Positions 45,130 through 54,028 are shown, numbered from the stretch's first letter. The stretch is 64,000 nucleotides of DNA from Nitrospira sp. (GCA_002634385.1 NSJL01000021.1:1-64000), one strand, 5' to 3'. The notes: generated by a model from the letters alone, not told the origin. Made by a program: numbers and translations.

Positions 45130-45573
45130 ATGAAGATCGTCGCACAGAACAGAAAAGCGTACCATGATTACAGTATTGAAGAGACTGCTGAAGCAGGCAT
45201 ACAGCTTCTCGGCACCGAGGTGAAATCCCTCCGTGACGGCAAGGCGAATCTCAAGGACAGCTATGTACTCATCAAGGATTCGGAGGTATTCCTTTTCAAC
45301 TGCCATATCAGCCCTTATTCCCATGGAAACATCATGAACCACGACCCGCTGCGGACGCGGAAGCTCCTCCTCCACCGCAAGGAAATCGAGAGAATCAAGG
45401 GCAAGGCCCAGCAGAAGGGGTATACCCTGGTCCCGCTCAAGATCTATTTCAAGGGACCCTTTGCGAAGGTGGAAATCGGCCTTGCCAAAGGCAAGAAGGT
45501 CTACGAAAAACGGGAGACAATCAAGGAACGCGAGGCGAAGAGGGATATCGAGCGGGCGATGAAGAGCAGGTAA
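45130..45573 (+). CDS. smpB: SsrA-binding protein SmpB
   Basis: A 147-residue partner of tmRNA in ribosome rescue. ATG 45130 starts [35 protein letters not shown], the invariant SmpB opening. [20 protein letters not shown] and [11 protein letters not shown] follow, and the basic C-terminal tail [19 protein letters not shown] helix reads the empty A site. The tmRNA gene starts 72 nt downstream on the same strand, so the whole trans-translation pair is here. The ClpAP genes upstream may degrade the tagged products. Confidence 0.97.
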   Translation: MKIVAQNRKAYHDYSIEETAEAGIQLLGTEVKSLRDGKANLKDSYVLIKDSEVFLFNCHISPYSHGNIMNHDPLRTRKLLLHRKEIERIKGKAQQKGYTLVPLKIYFKGPFAKVEIGLAKGKKVYEKRETIKEREAKRDIERAMKSR

Positions 45574-45622
45574 CCCCCGGTCGAACGCAGGCAAACAGGT
45601 CCCACGGAAAGGGGGGCCGATA

Positions 45623-45641
45623 TGGTATAATAAAGTATAAT
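45623..45641 (+). promoter_or_regulatory. Promoter of tmRNA
   Basis: An extended -10 box TGGTATAAT lies at 45623-45631, and a second TATAAT at 45636-45641 ends 4 nt before the mature 5' end (45646). No good -35 is present, as expected for an extended -10 promoter. Confidence 0.5.
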
Positions 45642-45645
45642 TCCA

Positions 45646-45992
45646 GGGGGCGTCAGGGCTCGACGGAGGTTATGAGGCTCAAGTTGCATGCCGTGGCTCC
45701 ATCACCACGTAAAAAGGTGGAAACAAACACAAACGCCAACAACGAACTGGCACTCGCTGCTTAACCAATAGCAGCACGCTCCTCCGAGGTTGTCTGTGCC
45801 GCGGAGACGGGCGTCATACAGCAGGCTGCCGCCGGATGAGGCCCTTAATTCCGGCGGGAGATTCAGGGGATAGGATGCCCGGAGGCCCGCCTGCCGGCAA
45901 TCCGGTATCCGAGATCAAATAGGCAGGATACGCATGTAGACGCTTGAGTGTAGTGCTTTCGGACGCGGGTTCGATTCCCGCCGCCTCCACCA
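45646..45992 (+). ncRNA. ssrA: Transfer-messenger RNA (tmRNA)
   Basis: A 347-nt tmRNA. The 5' end GGGGGCG (45646-45652) pairs with CGCCTCC (45982-45988) as the acceptor stem, and the encoded 3' ACCA ends at 45992. The T-arm GGGTTCGATTCCC lies just before. The tag frame ends with codons for ANNELALAA followed by TAA at 45762-45764, i.e. a typical hydrophobic LAA degron. The conserved GGGCTCGACGGAGG near the 5' end and pseudoknot-like repeats follow. It works with SmpB encoded directly upstream. Confidence 0.97.
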
Positions 45993-46152
45993 AATTTCAC
46001 CTGGTTATACATTCAGCCGGCAACACAAGACGATCTGCGAGCAGCGTGCATGTCCCGCACACATTCTCTCTCCTCTCCTTCGGGGAAGCTTCTACCCGAA
46101 CGCCGGACACCCGCTGCGCCCGGCAGGGAGGGTAGTGAGAGGTGCCTTCCGG

Positions 46153-47871
46153 TCAAGTGCCGAGAAGAAAAGGAGAGGATACACTCTCCGTATTACGGAT
46201 CTTGCGTTGAGGGAAATAGAGGGTAAAGGTGGTGCCCTTCCCCGCCACGCTCTCCACCGTGATAAAGCCGCCATGGTCTTCCATGATCTTCCTGCTGATG
46301 GAGAGTCCGAGCCCTACCCCCTTCTCGGTTACCTTCGTGGTGAAGAACGGTTCGAAGATCTTGTTCAGCCTGTCGGCCGGAATGCCTTCTCCGGTGTCAC
46401 TGATCGTTACCGTAACGAAAGGTTTCCCTTCGACATCCTCCTGGGCCGTGCCGGCAGTCAGTGTTCCGCCGCCGGGCATGGCGTCGAGAGCGTTCGCTAC
46501 GATGTTGATAATGACCTCCCGTGCGCGGTTCTTGTCGACAACGACCCCGTCAGCATATCGATAGGATTTCCGGACGGTGACCGAATGCTGACTGCACCTC
46601 TCCTCGTACATCTTCAGGACGTCGTCAATAATCTCGTGAATGCGATACTCCCGCAGCTGCAGGGTTGTTGTCCTGGCGTAGGAGAGGACATCCCTGAGGA
46701 TCTCTTCGAGCCTGCTCACCTCCGAAACAATGAAATCAGCGTACTCCCGCTCTCTCGTTTCTTGTGCCGCACTCCGCTGCAATCTCCGTGCAAAGCCCCC
46801 CACCACTGTGAGCGGGTTCCTGATTTCGTGGGCGACATTTGCAGAGATCCTTCCCAGTGCAGCGAGCTTTTCGGCCTGGGAGAGCCGTTCGAGGAGCTTC
46901 TTCCGTTCGGCTTCGGTCTGGCTGCGCTTGATGATAATAGCGAGGGTATGGGCGACGGCACGGAAGAAGACCTCTTCCCGGGGCCGTGCCATGGGCCATT
47001 CCTTGGCAAAGATGCTGAGCAGCCCGAGTATGGTGCCGCCCTCACAGATGGGGATGCAATAATGACCGAAAGAAGAGCGGTGTGTATAGATCATTTCATA
47101 GGGTGCATCGGCATGTCCCGTGTACGAAACCTCACAGCTCAGACCCGGTTGGACCTCCGGCTTCGGGTACTCAGGGATCTCCTCCGGGGAAGTCTCCCCG
47201 GTTTCTGAAAAGCCGTTCCGGGCCTTGAGAACATACTCCCCGGACGCCGCATCCAGAAGATAAATCAGGCCCTTGGCCTCCAGTGCGGGGTCGGTTATGG
47301 AGATGATCAGCTCCAGGATGCGGCCGAGCTGCTCGTCGAGGGAAACCGGTTCCAGTGCGATCTTCAGGATCGTGCTTATCACTCTCTGGACCTGATAATC
47401 GAACTCGATCTGTTCCTCTGCGCGGACCCGCTCGGAGATATCCCTGATCGCTGCGATGACAAGCACCTCGCCGTCAATCTCCAAAGGGCTCAAACTTATG
47501 TCAGCCCTGAATTCGGTACCGTCCTTCCTCCGGGCGTAGATCTTGAGGCCCGACCCCATCGGGCGTGTTCTGGGCTGTGCAAAGAACCGGGAAATGTTCT
47601 CCCGGTGCTGTTTGCGGAACCGTTCGGGGATCAGCATATGCACATCCCCGCCGATCAGCTCTTCCCGTGAGTAGCCGAACAGTCGTTCCGCCTGGGCATT
47701 GACCAGAGCAAGCCGGCCGCTCTTCTCTACAAAGATCATGGCATCGGGCGCGACTTCGAGGAGCTTTTGGTACAGCTCCCGGAAGTCGCGGTTCTGGACC
47801 GGGCATGCCTCAAGCGCCTTCACGGAGCCCTCGTTGTGCTGCCTATCCTGAGTTTTGACGGGATTCTTCAT
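46153..47871 (-). CDS. PAS-GAF sensor histidine kinase
   Basis: A 572-residue soluble kinase. A PAS domain at about residues 30-155 (LLEVAPDAMIFVEKSGRLALVNAQAERLFGYSREEL) is followed by a GAF domain at about 170-315. Then comes the phosphoacceptor HisKA helix with His348 in NVAHEIRNPLTVVGGF. The ATP-binding domain has N-box NIVANALDAMPGGG, G1 ISDTGEGIP and G2 EKGVGLGLSISRKI. No membrane segment is present, so a cytoplasmic signal (redox, ligand) is sensed. No response regulator is adjacent; it is an orphan kinase. It converges with tmRNA, and its 5' side faces the IF2-like gene across a 319-bp gap. Confidence 0.93.
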   Translation of the reverse strand: MKNPVKTQDRQHNEGSVKALEACPVQNRDFRELYQKLLEVAPDAMIFVEKSGRLALVNAQAERLFGYSREELIGGDVHMLIPERFRKQHRENISRFFAQPRTRPMGSGLKIYARRKDGTEFRADISLSPLEIDGEVLVIAAIRDISERVRAEEQIEFDYQVQRVISTILKIALEPVSLDEQLGRILELIISITDPALEAKGLIYLLDAASGEYVLKARNGFSETGETSPEEIPEYPKPEVQPGLSCEVSYTGHADAPYEMIYTHRSSFGHYCIPICEGGTILGLLSIFAKEWPMARPREEVFFRAVAHTLAIIIKRSQTEAERKKLLERLSQAEKLAALGRISANVAHEIRNPLTVVGGFARRLQRSAAQETREREYADFIVSEVSRLEEILRDVLSYARTTTLQLREYRIHEIIDDVLKMYEERCSQHSVTVRKSYRYADGVVVDKNRAREVIINIVANALDAMPGGGTLTAGTAQEDVEGKPFVTVTISDTGEGIPADRLNKIFEPFFTTKVTEKGVGLGLSISRKIMEDHGGFITVESVAGKGTTFTLYFPQRKIRNTESVSSPFLLGT

Positions 47872-48097
47872 GCCTTTTCCCCCTTATTCCTTATGGTATC
47901 ACAGAAACTTTGCACAGGGCTATGACAATACGGGTATGTTGAAGAGTGAGGGCGAGTACCCTCTGTTCTGGTAGTCAGCAAAGAGTCCTCGCTCTCACGA
48001 AATCCTCCCGATATCGCTCTTACCCCCTGCTGCCTCCTCTTCTGCACCTCTTCTTTGTGCTGCCACTTTGAATTGCACCCTTTTGAGCCCGAAGGCA

Positions 48098-48126
48098 TTG
48101 ACAGCACGGGTCCAAAACCATATGAT
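48098..48126 (+). promoter_or_regulatory. Consensus-like sigma-70 promoter for the IF2-like gene (gap 47872-48190)
   Basis: A perfect -35 TTGACA at 48098-48103 is followed by exactly 17 nt and the -10 TATGAT at 48121-48126. Transcription should begin near 48133, 58 nt before ATG 48191. The remaining part of this 319-bp gap shows nothing I can name. Confidence 0.75.
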
Positions 48127-48190
48127 GTGAATAAGAACTCTTTTTGCCGTTTCGTACACACAGCAGAGCAGGGCCCCCCGGAGTGGACGT

Positions 48191-48889
48191 ATGGTCAAAA
48201 CCGTGAAAAAACCGGCGGCACCACTACTGACGGAAAAGAAGAAGCCGAAGCTGGAGATCGTCCTCAAGGGTGACTCCATGGGAAGCGTCGAAGCCGTCAC
48301 CAAAGGTATCGCATCACTGAGCACGCCTGCTGTCGCCATCTCTATCATTCACAGCGGCATCGGCGATATCAGCAAATCCGATGTACTCTTCGCCGAGACA
48401 GCGAGCAGGCTCATTATCGGTTTTCAGGTAGGCGTGACGCATTCGCTGGACAAGATACTGCGGGAGCACAGGATCGAGGTCCGCCTGTACCAGGTGATTT
48501 ACCGGTTGCTCGAAGACATAAAAGCCATTGCCGATTCTCTTGTGCCCCACGAGCCCGAAGAACAGATCATCGGCTTCGGCAAAATAATCGCCCTCTTCAA
48601 GAGCAGCCGGAAGGGGATCATCATCGGCAGCGAAGTCCAGGAAGGCTTTTTGGCGGTAGGCGAACGCTTCCGCATCATTACTGCCATGGGGCCCGTATAC
48701 CAGGGCACCATAGAATCGCTCCACCGGGGAGATGTCGCGGTGCAGAAAGCAGTGCCGAGGCAGCAGGTGGGCATACGCATAAAGGACTTCAACAAGGCGA
48801 AGGTCGGAGATCTCGTGGAGAGTTTCCGCCCTCCGCCCCCGGAGAAGGGCCGCACCTGGGAGCCAACGGGACAGATCATCAGGAAGTAG
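48191..48889 (+). CDS. Free-standing homologue of the C-terminal half of translation initiation factor IF2
   Basis: A 232-residue protein covering only the last two domains of InfB. After a Lys/Pro-rich N-terminus comes IVLKGDSMGSVEAVTKGIASLS and SIIHSGIGDISKSDVLFAETASRLIIGFQVG (IF2 domain III). YRLLEDIKAIADSLVPHEPEEQIIGFGKI and the beta barrel FRIITAMGPVYQGTIESLHRGDVAVQKA...GIRIKDFNKAKVGDLVESF (domain IV, fMet-tRNA binding) follow. The GTPase domain is missing entirely. The start and its consensus promoter show that it is not just a gene fragment. It may bind initiator tRNA or compete with IF2 under stress. Function unknown. Confidence 0.88.
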   Translation: MVKTVKKPAAPLLTEKKKPKLEIVLKGDSMGSVEAVTKGIASLSTPAVAISIIHSGIGDISKSDVLFAETASRLIIGFQVGVTHSLDKILREHRIEVRLYQVIYRLLEDIKAIADSLVPHEPEEQIIGFGKIIALFKSSRKGIIIGSEVQEGFLAVGERFRIITAMGPVYQGTIESLHRGDVAVQKAVPRQQVGIRIKDFNKAKVGDLVESFRPPPPEKGRTWEPTGQIIRK

Positions 48890-48978
48890 GGTCCGTTCCC
48901 TGCATCTCGTCCCCTCTCCGCTTCACGCCACCATCCCTGCCGTTTTCCGCCTCTGTCCCCCACAGAGCGCGAAAAAAT

Positions 48979-48994
48979 TGTGATTACAATCACA
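48979..48994 (+). promoter_or_regulatory. CRP-family operator
   Basis: TGTGATTACAATCACA fits the CRP consensus TGTGA-N6-TCACA exactly. It lies about 52 bp upstream of a presumed start defined by a TATAGT -10 at 49027-49032, ahead of the FN3/SLH gene. In anaerobes HcpR- or CRP-type regulators use such sites. The rest of the 48890-49225 gap, including a roughly 190-nt presumed leader with hairpins, contains no gene. Confidence 0.6.
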
Positions 48995-49225
48995 GACTAC
49001 TTACCTCCTATCCGCTATCATTATTCTATAGTGGAACAATCCTGCCTGCCGGATCAGAAGCCCGAGAGAAAGGCATAGTACTGCACGGTGGGCCCGGATT
49101 CAAATCCACCGGCCCTCGCATTCAAGCTGTACGCTCTAGGCGGCAGAAGGGCCACCGGGCAAAGATACAGAGCATCCTCCCCGCTTGTATCGTGCACGGC
49201 AACAGACGAGACGTAGGAGGTATTC

Positions 49226-50362
49226 ATGTTTTCACGCATCACCGGATCAAAGCACAGGAGGACTATCCTTTCCTTATGCTCGCTTTCTCTTATCCTCATG
49301 CTGACGCTTCTTTTCGCGGCTCCCGACGCTTTCAGCGCATCGGCAACCCTCTCCTGGGACGCTCCGACCACCAACACGGACGGCTCTCCCCTGGCCGACC
49401 TGGCAGGGTACAAGCTCTACTACGGAACCTCTTCGGGCTCCTACTCGCAAACCATCAATGTCGGCACCACCTCCTCCTACACCGTCACCGGCCTCCTCGG
49501 CGGAACCTACTACTTCGCCGTCACCGCCTACGACGCCGAGGGGAACGAAAGCGCGTACTCCAATGAGGTGAGCAGGGCTTTCACCACACAGTACACCCTC
49601 ACGGTGAGCAAGGCGGGGACAGGGACGGGAACCGTCACCGGCTCCGGCATCAGCTGCGGAACCGATTGCTCGGAAGCCTACGATTCCGGGACCGTGGTGA
49701 CCCTGACCGCCACCGCCTCTTCGGGCTCCCAGTTTTCGGGATGGTCCGGAGGAGGATGCTCGGGCACGGGACAGTGCGTTACGAGCATGACTGCAAGTAA
49801 GACCGTGACCGCCACCTTTACCTCTGAATGCGGCCCTTTCTCCGATGTTACCTGTGACAACTGGGCGAATAGCTACATCAACGCGATTTATACGGCAGGC
49901 ATCACCGTGGGGTGCGGAGAGGGCAAGTACTGCGCTTCCGATACCACCACCAGGGGACAGATAGCGGTCGCCATCGTGCGGGCCCTCTATGGAGAGGATT
50001 TCACCTACACCCAATCCCCTTATTTCAGCGATGTCCCCTCCTCGCATCCCTTCTTCAAGTATATCCAAAAAGTAAAGGACGCCGGCATTACCACGGTAAC
50101 GGAGGTCTACAGCGTTGATGCACCGGTAACCAGGGACCAGATGGCTGCCTTTATCATACGAGCAAAATACGGGGAAAGCTTCACCTATACCCAAACCCCC
50201 TATTTCAGCGATGTCCCTGCAACAAATGCTTATTTCAAATACGTCCAGAAGCTCAGGGATGCGGGGATCACCACGGTAACGGGGACCTACAGTGTTGATG
50301 CACCGGTAACCAGGGACCAGATGGCCGCCTTCCTTGCCCGGGCTTTCCTCGGGATGCAATAG
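49226..50362 (+). CDS. Secreted FN3 / InlB-repeat / S-layer-homology-type surface protein
   Basis: A 378-residue exported protein with a signal peptide (about residues 12-38, LSLCSLSLILMLTLLFAAPDAFSA). A fibronectin type III domain follows (ATLSWDAPTTNTDG to AVTAYDAEGNESAYSNEVS), then a Gly/Thr-rich bacterial repeat (YTLTVSKAGTGTGTVTGSG.. with CSGTGQC) and three SLH-like units: CGPFSDVTCDNWANSYINAIY, SPYFSDVPSSHPFFKYIQKV and TPYFSDVPATNAYFKYVQKL, each followed by VTRDQMAAF-type motifs. The last two are near-identical tandem repeats. It is probably anchored at the cell surface or bound to glycan. A CRP-type site lies upstream. Confidence 0.88.
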   Translation: MFSRITGSKHRRTILSLCSLSLILMLTLLFAAPDAFSASATLSWDAPTTNTDGSPLADLAGYKLYYGTSSGSYSQTINVGTTSSYTVTGLLGGTYYFAVTAYDAEGNESAYSNEVSRAFTTQYTLTVSKAGTGTGTVTGSGISCGTDCSEAYDSGTVVTLTATASSGSQFSGWSGGGCSGTGQCVTSMTASKTVTATFTSECGPFSDVTCDNWANSYINAIYTAGITVGCGEGKYCASDTTTRGQIAVAIVRALYGEDFTYTQSPYFSDVPSSHPFFKYIQKVKDAGITTVTEVYSVDAPVTRDQMAAFIIRAKYGESFTYTQTPYFSDVPATNAYFKYVQKLRDAGITTVTGTYSVDAPVTRDQMAAFLARAFLGMQ

Positions 50363-50367
50363 CGAAT

Positions 50368-50409
50368 CCGGGGGGAACCCCTCTCCGCTCTCCGGCGAGG
50401 GGTCCCCGG
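50368..50409. terminator. Bulged hairpin between convergent genes
   Basis: CCGGGG plus ACCCCTC pair with GAGGGGT plus CCCCGG across a 13-nt loop and a 3-nt bulge, giving a 13-bp stem six bases after the FN3/SLH stop. No U-tract. Probably a bidirectional hairpin with the convergent minus-strand gene at 50494. Confidence 0.5.
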
Positions 50410-50493
50410 AGCCCCTCTTCCGCCTCTGTTCTGAATCCATCAGAACTTTCAGGAAGAAATAGCTTCCCTCCTACCGCCGACCCGCGGACAGCG

Positions 50494-50943
50494 CTACCCC
50501 CTGCAGCTTTCGAAAACACGGCGGATAAAAGAGAGTTTTTCCGCATCATAGGTATTCATGAGAAGCTCCACGGACCTCTCGAACCTGCCCGCAATCAGCG
50601 TATCGATAAATACCAGGGAGACGATTGAGAGGACAATGCAGCCGACCGCGGCAACACTGAACGAGGGGTGGATATCCAGTACCGCACATGCGGCGAGAAG
50701 GCAGAACAGGCCGACAAGGAACAGGATCGCCCTGATAAAGATCCTGTTGTACCGTACAAACCGGCGCGCTTCCCTGAGCACTTCGAATTGCAGTTCCCTG
50801 TTAAACAGCTCTTCTGCGTGCTCCTGTGCCAGATCCAGTTCATTCCTCCGGATCCTGCACTCAATGAGGTTCAGAAGCCTTTTTCGCTCAAACTCCAACT
50901 CTTTGTTTGAAAGGCTTCCCCGCTCTATGCCGTCGCTCCCCAT
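50494..50943 (-). CDS. Predicted membrane protein with two transmembrane segments
   Basis: A 149-residue protein starting at ATG 50943 (site GGAGGGCGCA). A charged, coiled-coil-like N-terminus (KELEFERKRLLNLIECRIRRNELDLAQEHAEELF, residues about 14-48) precedes two membrane helices at about 68-90 (IFIRAILFLVGLFCLLAACAV) and 95-117 (FSVAAVGCIVLSIVSLVFI). A cytoplasmic tail (GRFERSVELLMNTYDAEKLSFIRRVFES) follows. I do not recognise the family, and neighbours give no hint. It converges with the FN3/SLH gene. Confidence 0.7.
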   Translation of the reverse strand: MGSDGIERGSLSNKELEFERKRLLNLIECRIRRNELDLAQEHAEELFNRELQFEVLREARRFVRYNRIFIRAILFLVGLFCLLAACAVLDIHPSFSVAAVGCIVLSIVSLVFIDTLIAGRFERSVELLMNTYDAEKLSFIRRVFESCRG

Positions 50944-51347
50944 TGCGCCCTCCTCTTTTTATTTCCATTATCCATCATTCAGTTTCCCTTTAAACTGATG
51001 CAGATCATACTGAGCACACCTGCACACTTCCTTTCAACCGTGAAAAGTGTCGGCGAAGAGGGGGAAAGGCGGCTTGTCCGGGGGAGTACGAGCATGAAAG
51101 GAAACGGGACCGAAGCAGGAGGGGCACTCCCCTCTCCTACCCCTATTTCAAATAGTAGCATACGGAACTCCCGAAAAACAGGAAAAGACAGGTTCCTGTC
51201 TTCCTCCCTTGACATTTCCGCCGCAACCCCGTACCATCAAGAAAAAGCATCTTGCCCAGTGAGTTCCGGTCCGAAAACTCCGGCCGGACGCTCCGGGGAA
51301 GAGAGAAACAGAACAGCAGTACACCATCATCAAGAGGAGGGATGACT
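50944..51347. other. Intergenic region with promoter for the Rdx-MtaA pair
   Basis: A gap of about 400 bp upstream of the Rdx gene. A -35 TTGACA at 51209-51214 is separated by 17 nt from a -10-like TACCAT at 51232-51237, giving a transcript start near 51244 and a leader of about 100 nt. Otherwise I see no gene and no clear RNA element. Confidence 0.5.
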
Positions 51348-51575
51348 ATGAAAAAGGTTGAGATCGAGTATTGCGTCACCTGCAACTATCGTCCCATTGC
51401 GGCAAGCCTGGGTATCGCCATCGAACGGGCGGTCAATGTCAAACCGGTCCTGGTACAGTCGAACGTCAGCGGGGCTTTCGAGGTGCTGGTCGACGGGGAG
51501 AGGATCTTCTCGAAGACCGGCTCGGGGCGCTTTCCCGATCATGCCGAAATCATTAAGCTCATACAGGAAAAATAA
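51348..51575 (+). CDS. Rdx/SelT-SelW-SelH family thioredoxin-like protein (Cys form)
   Basis: A 75-residue protein starting at ATG 51348 after GGAGGGATGACT. It has the Rdx fold with the redox motif EYCVTCNYRPIAASL at residues 7-21 (CxxC at 8-11), GAFEVLVDGERIFSKTGSGRFP and an IKLIQEK tail. Many bacterial and animal relatives use CxxU at this site. Here the second position is Cys even though this genome appears able to decode TGA as selenocysteine. A thiol-disulfide or selenium/sulfur redox role is likely. It lies 24 nt ahead of an MtaA-like gene and is presumably co-transcribed. Confidence 0.9.
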   Translation: MKKVEIEYCVTCNYRPIAASLGIAIERAVNVKPVLVQSNVSGAFEVLVDGERIFSKTGSGRFPDHAEIIKLIQEK

Positions 51576-51599
51576 GCTCTGATAGGGGGAGGTAAAAAG

Positions 51600-52598
51600 A
51601 TGAACCAGAAAGAGAGACTTCTGAAAGCCTTGGCCCTGCAGCCGGTGGACCGGCCCCCTGCGGCGGTTCCCACGCAGAATGCCATAGAAGAGGTCATGGA
51701 AAAAAGCGGGTACAAATGGCCGGAAGCCCTGAGAAAAGCCTCTGCCATGGCGGGACTCGCCTGGGCTTGCCACGAAATCGGAGGCATTGAAAGTGTCCGG
51801 GTCCCCTTCGATATCACTATCGAGGCTGAAGCCATGGGCTGCGAGACCCGTTTCGGAGAGGAGGCAACCGCCCCTCCCATGAGCATGCCAAAGTCCAGGG
51901 AGACCTACCACACGATCAGAATTCCCGATCCCCTGAGGGACGGGAGGATGCCCGAGGTGCTGGAAGCCATCACTCTTCTCCGGGAGAAAGCCGGGGACGA
52001 GGTCCCCGTCATCGCCGCCCTGGGCACCCCCTTCGAGCTCCTTTCCACCACATTGAGCTTCGAAGACATCACCATGGCGTTGTACAAGGACCCGGACTTC
52101 CTCCTCCGGCAGATGGAGATCATGACCGGAATTGCTAAATCCTATGCGGCAGAAATCGAGAAGAGGAATCCCGACGTCCTTATGCTGGTGGACGGGACCT
52201 CGCAGGCACTGGGGCCGTCCTATTACACCCGGTTCTCTTTCCCCTACACCCGTGAGATGGTGCAGGCCCTGCAGAAACCCGCCGTTCTTCACATCTGCGG
52301 CAACGCCACCCCCCTGCTGGACCAGATGGTCGCCACCGGGGTAAAGGGCCTGAGCATCGACAAGCCGGTGGATACGGAGAAGGCACGCCGGACAGCCGCC
52401 GGGAAAGCGGCACTGGTGGGAAACATTTCTCCCCATACCCTCTGCCTGGGCAGCAAGCAGGAAATAGAGGCTGAAACCATGGAGGCCCTGCGCAGTGGCA
52501 TGCAGGTGGTCGCTCCCGGCTGCGGTATCCTGCCCCAGACCTCACTGGAGAACCTGCAGACGTATATCCGTTGCGTTACCGAAGGCTGCGCCGGGTAG
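51600..52598 (+). CDS. Uroporphyrinogen decarboxylase-fold methyltransferase (MtaA/CmuA family)
   Basis: A 332-residue TIM-barrel protein of the MtaA/CmuA branch. MNQKERLLKALALQPVDRPP is the typical opening. The Zn-binding pattern of this family shows as HICGN at about residues 232-236 and a C-terminal PGCGILPQTSLENLQTYI with the second Cys. MtaA-type proteins move methyl groups between corrinoid proteins and a thiol such as coenzyme M; the acceptor in this non-methanogen is unknown. The 24-nt gap from the Rdx gene suggests the two act together on a thiol or selenol methyl acceptor (inference). A related gene starts at 63486. Confidence 0.9.
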   Translation: MNQKERLLKALALQPVDRPPAAVPTQNAIEEVMEKSGYKWPEALRKASAMAGLAWACHEIGGIESVRVPFDITIEAEAMGCETRFGEEATAPPMSMPKSRETYHTIRIPDPLRDGRMPEVLEAITLLREKAGDEVPVIAALGTPFELLSTTLSFEDITMALYKDPDFLLRQMEIMTGIAKSYAAEIEKRNPDVLMLVDGTSQALGPSYYTRFSFPYTREMVQALQKPAVLHICGNATPLLDQMVATGVKGLSIDKPVDTEKARRTAAGKAALVGNISPHTLCLGSKQEIEAETMEALRSGMQVVAPGCGILPQTSLENLQTYIRCVTEGCAG

Positions 52599-52644
52599 CG
52601 GTCGCAGTCGGAGGGGCAGGGAGAGGAAGGTCATCTCCTCCCCT

Positions 52645-53495
52645 CTCTTCTGAATAGGCATCTTTTAGTATGGGGCTAAGAGGGTACCCTCTTTCTTTGC
52701 GAGTGAATTCCTCCCTGTTCTCAGGGGATCTCCTCATTCCCCTCCCTCGAGGGGAGGGGAGAAAGGGGAGGGTGTCCTGCCCCCTCTGCTCTTCCAGACA
52801 CTCGCTACAGAGAAGAGGACACCCCCCTGCCCCCGTATATACTCCGTTTCAGAATCAGTCACTCAGGGAGACAGCCGGAGCCCCTCTATGCCGTCACCCC
52901 GGCGAGAGTCAGAATCCCTCAAAGCCGTCACCCCGGCGAAAGCCGGGGTCCAGTTCCTTATTCAAAAGACTGGATCCCGGCTCAGAGAATCCGCCGGGAT
53001 GACGGCAGAGGAAAGGAACAGCCTCCCCCTTTCTTTCCAAAGGGAATGCATGTGAAGTGAGTCTGAGGGGTGAGAGAGAGGGGAGGAGGGGAGTTCTGAG
53101 CGGACCTTAGCTCTTGTTCGTCTCCTCTCTTCGTGAAACGGAGTGGCCACCACAGTGCATGTTTGAGCGGAAGCGAGTTTGCGCTGTGGTAACGGAGTGA
53201 GCGGTAGAGAGGCAGAACAAGAGGTCGGGGAGTGAAGGACTTCACGACTCCCCTGACACAGAGAGTAGGAGTCAGGGGTGACGCTCCCCGGAGGATACAA
53301 GGATCTGAACAACTATCCGCGAGGGAGTACGGTGATTCGTTGCATTGCAAGGACATCGAATCCCCCTGCCCCTCCCACCCCTGAAAGAGAAGCGCATTGA
53401 TTCTTTGCGTATTTTCATGCCCTTCGAGAGAGGCGCACTATCATAGTAGGAGGCGCAGGAATCTCCCGTGAGAAGAATGGCTCTCTGCTGATTCC
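52645..53495. repeat. Long non-coding repeat, copy 2 (fills the 52599-53605 gap)
   Basis: The same mosaic element as at 318-1262, in the same orientation: shared opening TACCCTCTTTCTTTGCGAGT, REP-like unit near 52927-52953, the shared block at 53080-53161 and the identical 74-nt block at 53186-53259. Between shared blocks the copies differ by insertions and deletions. This copy ends before the gene at 53606. No ribosome site or convincing protein is present in the gap of about 1 kb. Confidence 0.75.
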
Positions 53496-53605
53496 CTCTG
53501 AGATCAAGGGGATAGGTACCCTTCCGATTCCTCCCGCGTAAGCGCAAGGCTTTACAAAAAACCCCTTCCGGTGATTTAATTAAAAGGGAAAGGAAGGGGA
53601 GAACA

Positions 53606-54028
53606 ATGGACAGAAACTTCTTCGAAGGTTACGCCGACAGAATCAATGTCAATGAATTCTTCGACGCCTTGTCCGGCGCGGAGAACACCATCAATCTGAC
53701 TCCGCTGCTCCGGTCCACGGTGAAGACATACGTTGAAGAAGGAACGCTCATCATCAAGGAATTCGAGCTTGATCTCTACAAAATGGAGGACGCCAGGTAT
53801 GTCGTCCACATCTGCAGGAGGGAGGGCTCGGACAACTATTGCGACTACTACATCTTCGACGAGATACACCCCCCCCTCAAGTACCGGATACTCCGCGCCC
53901 TCATCGGCGAGAGCTTTGAGGCGCATGATGTCCATTACGAATGCCTGGAACATGCCGCCGAGCTGAGCGATCTCTGCGAGGTGCTGCAGCAAGCGAAAAG
54001 ACTTGCGTCTTCCCGCGGAGAGAAGTAA
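53606..54028 (+). CDS. Protein of unknown function, 140 residues
   Basis: A soluble acidic protein starting at ATG 53606 behind AAGGGGAGAACA. Sequence features: helix-like N-terminus (NFFEGYADRINVNEFFDALSGAENTI), then a beta-rich centre (TYVEEGTLIIKEFELDLYKMEDARYVVHICRREGSDNYCDYYIFDE) and a final helical part (EHAAELSDLCEVLQQAKRL). No membrane segments and no motif I recognise. It precedes the sensor kinase gene by 172 bp on the same strand and may belong to the same signalling locus. Confidence 0.65.
   Translation: MDRNFFEGYADRINVNEFFDALSGAENTINLTPLLRSTVKTYVEEGTLIIKEFELDLYKMEDARYVVHICRREGSDNYCDYYIFDEIHPPLKYRILRALIGESFEAHDVHYECLEHAAELSDLCEVLQQAKRLASSRGEK

Noticed and set aside
49085..49120. 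TTCAAAT-containing fold resembling a tRNA arm (possible tRNA-Sec or other tRNA)
   Set aside because: The stems around it do not form an anticodon or T arm and no acceptor stem or CCA end is found.
49060..49225. GEMM/cyclic-dinucleotide riboswitch in the leader of the FN3/SLH gene
   Set aside because: The conserved GEMM core sequences are not present; only generic hairpins are seen.
53080..53259. The shared repeat blocks as protein-coding gene remnants
   Set aside because: No frame stays conserved between the two copies, and indels between them are not multiples of three.
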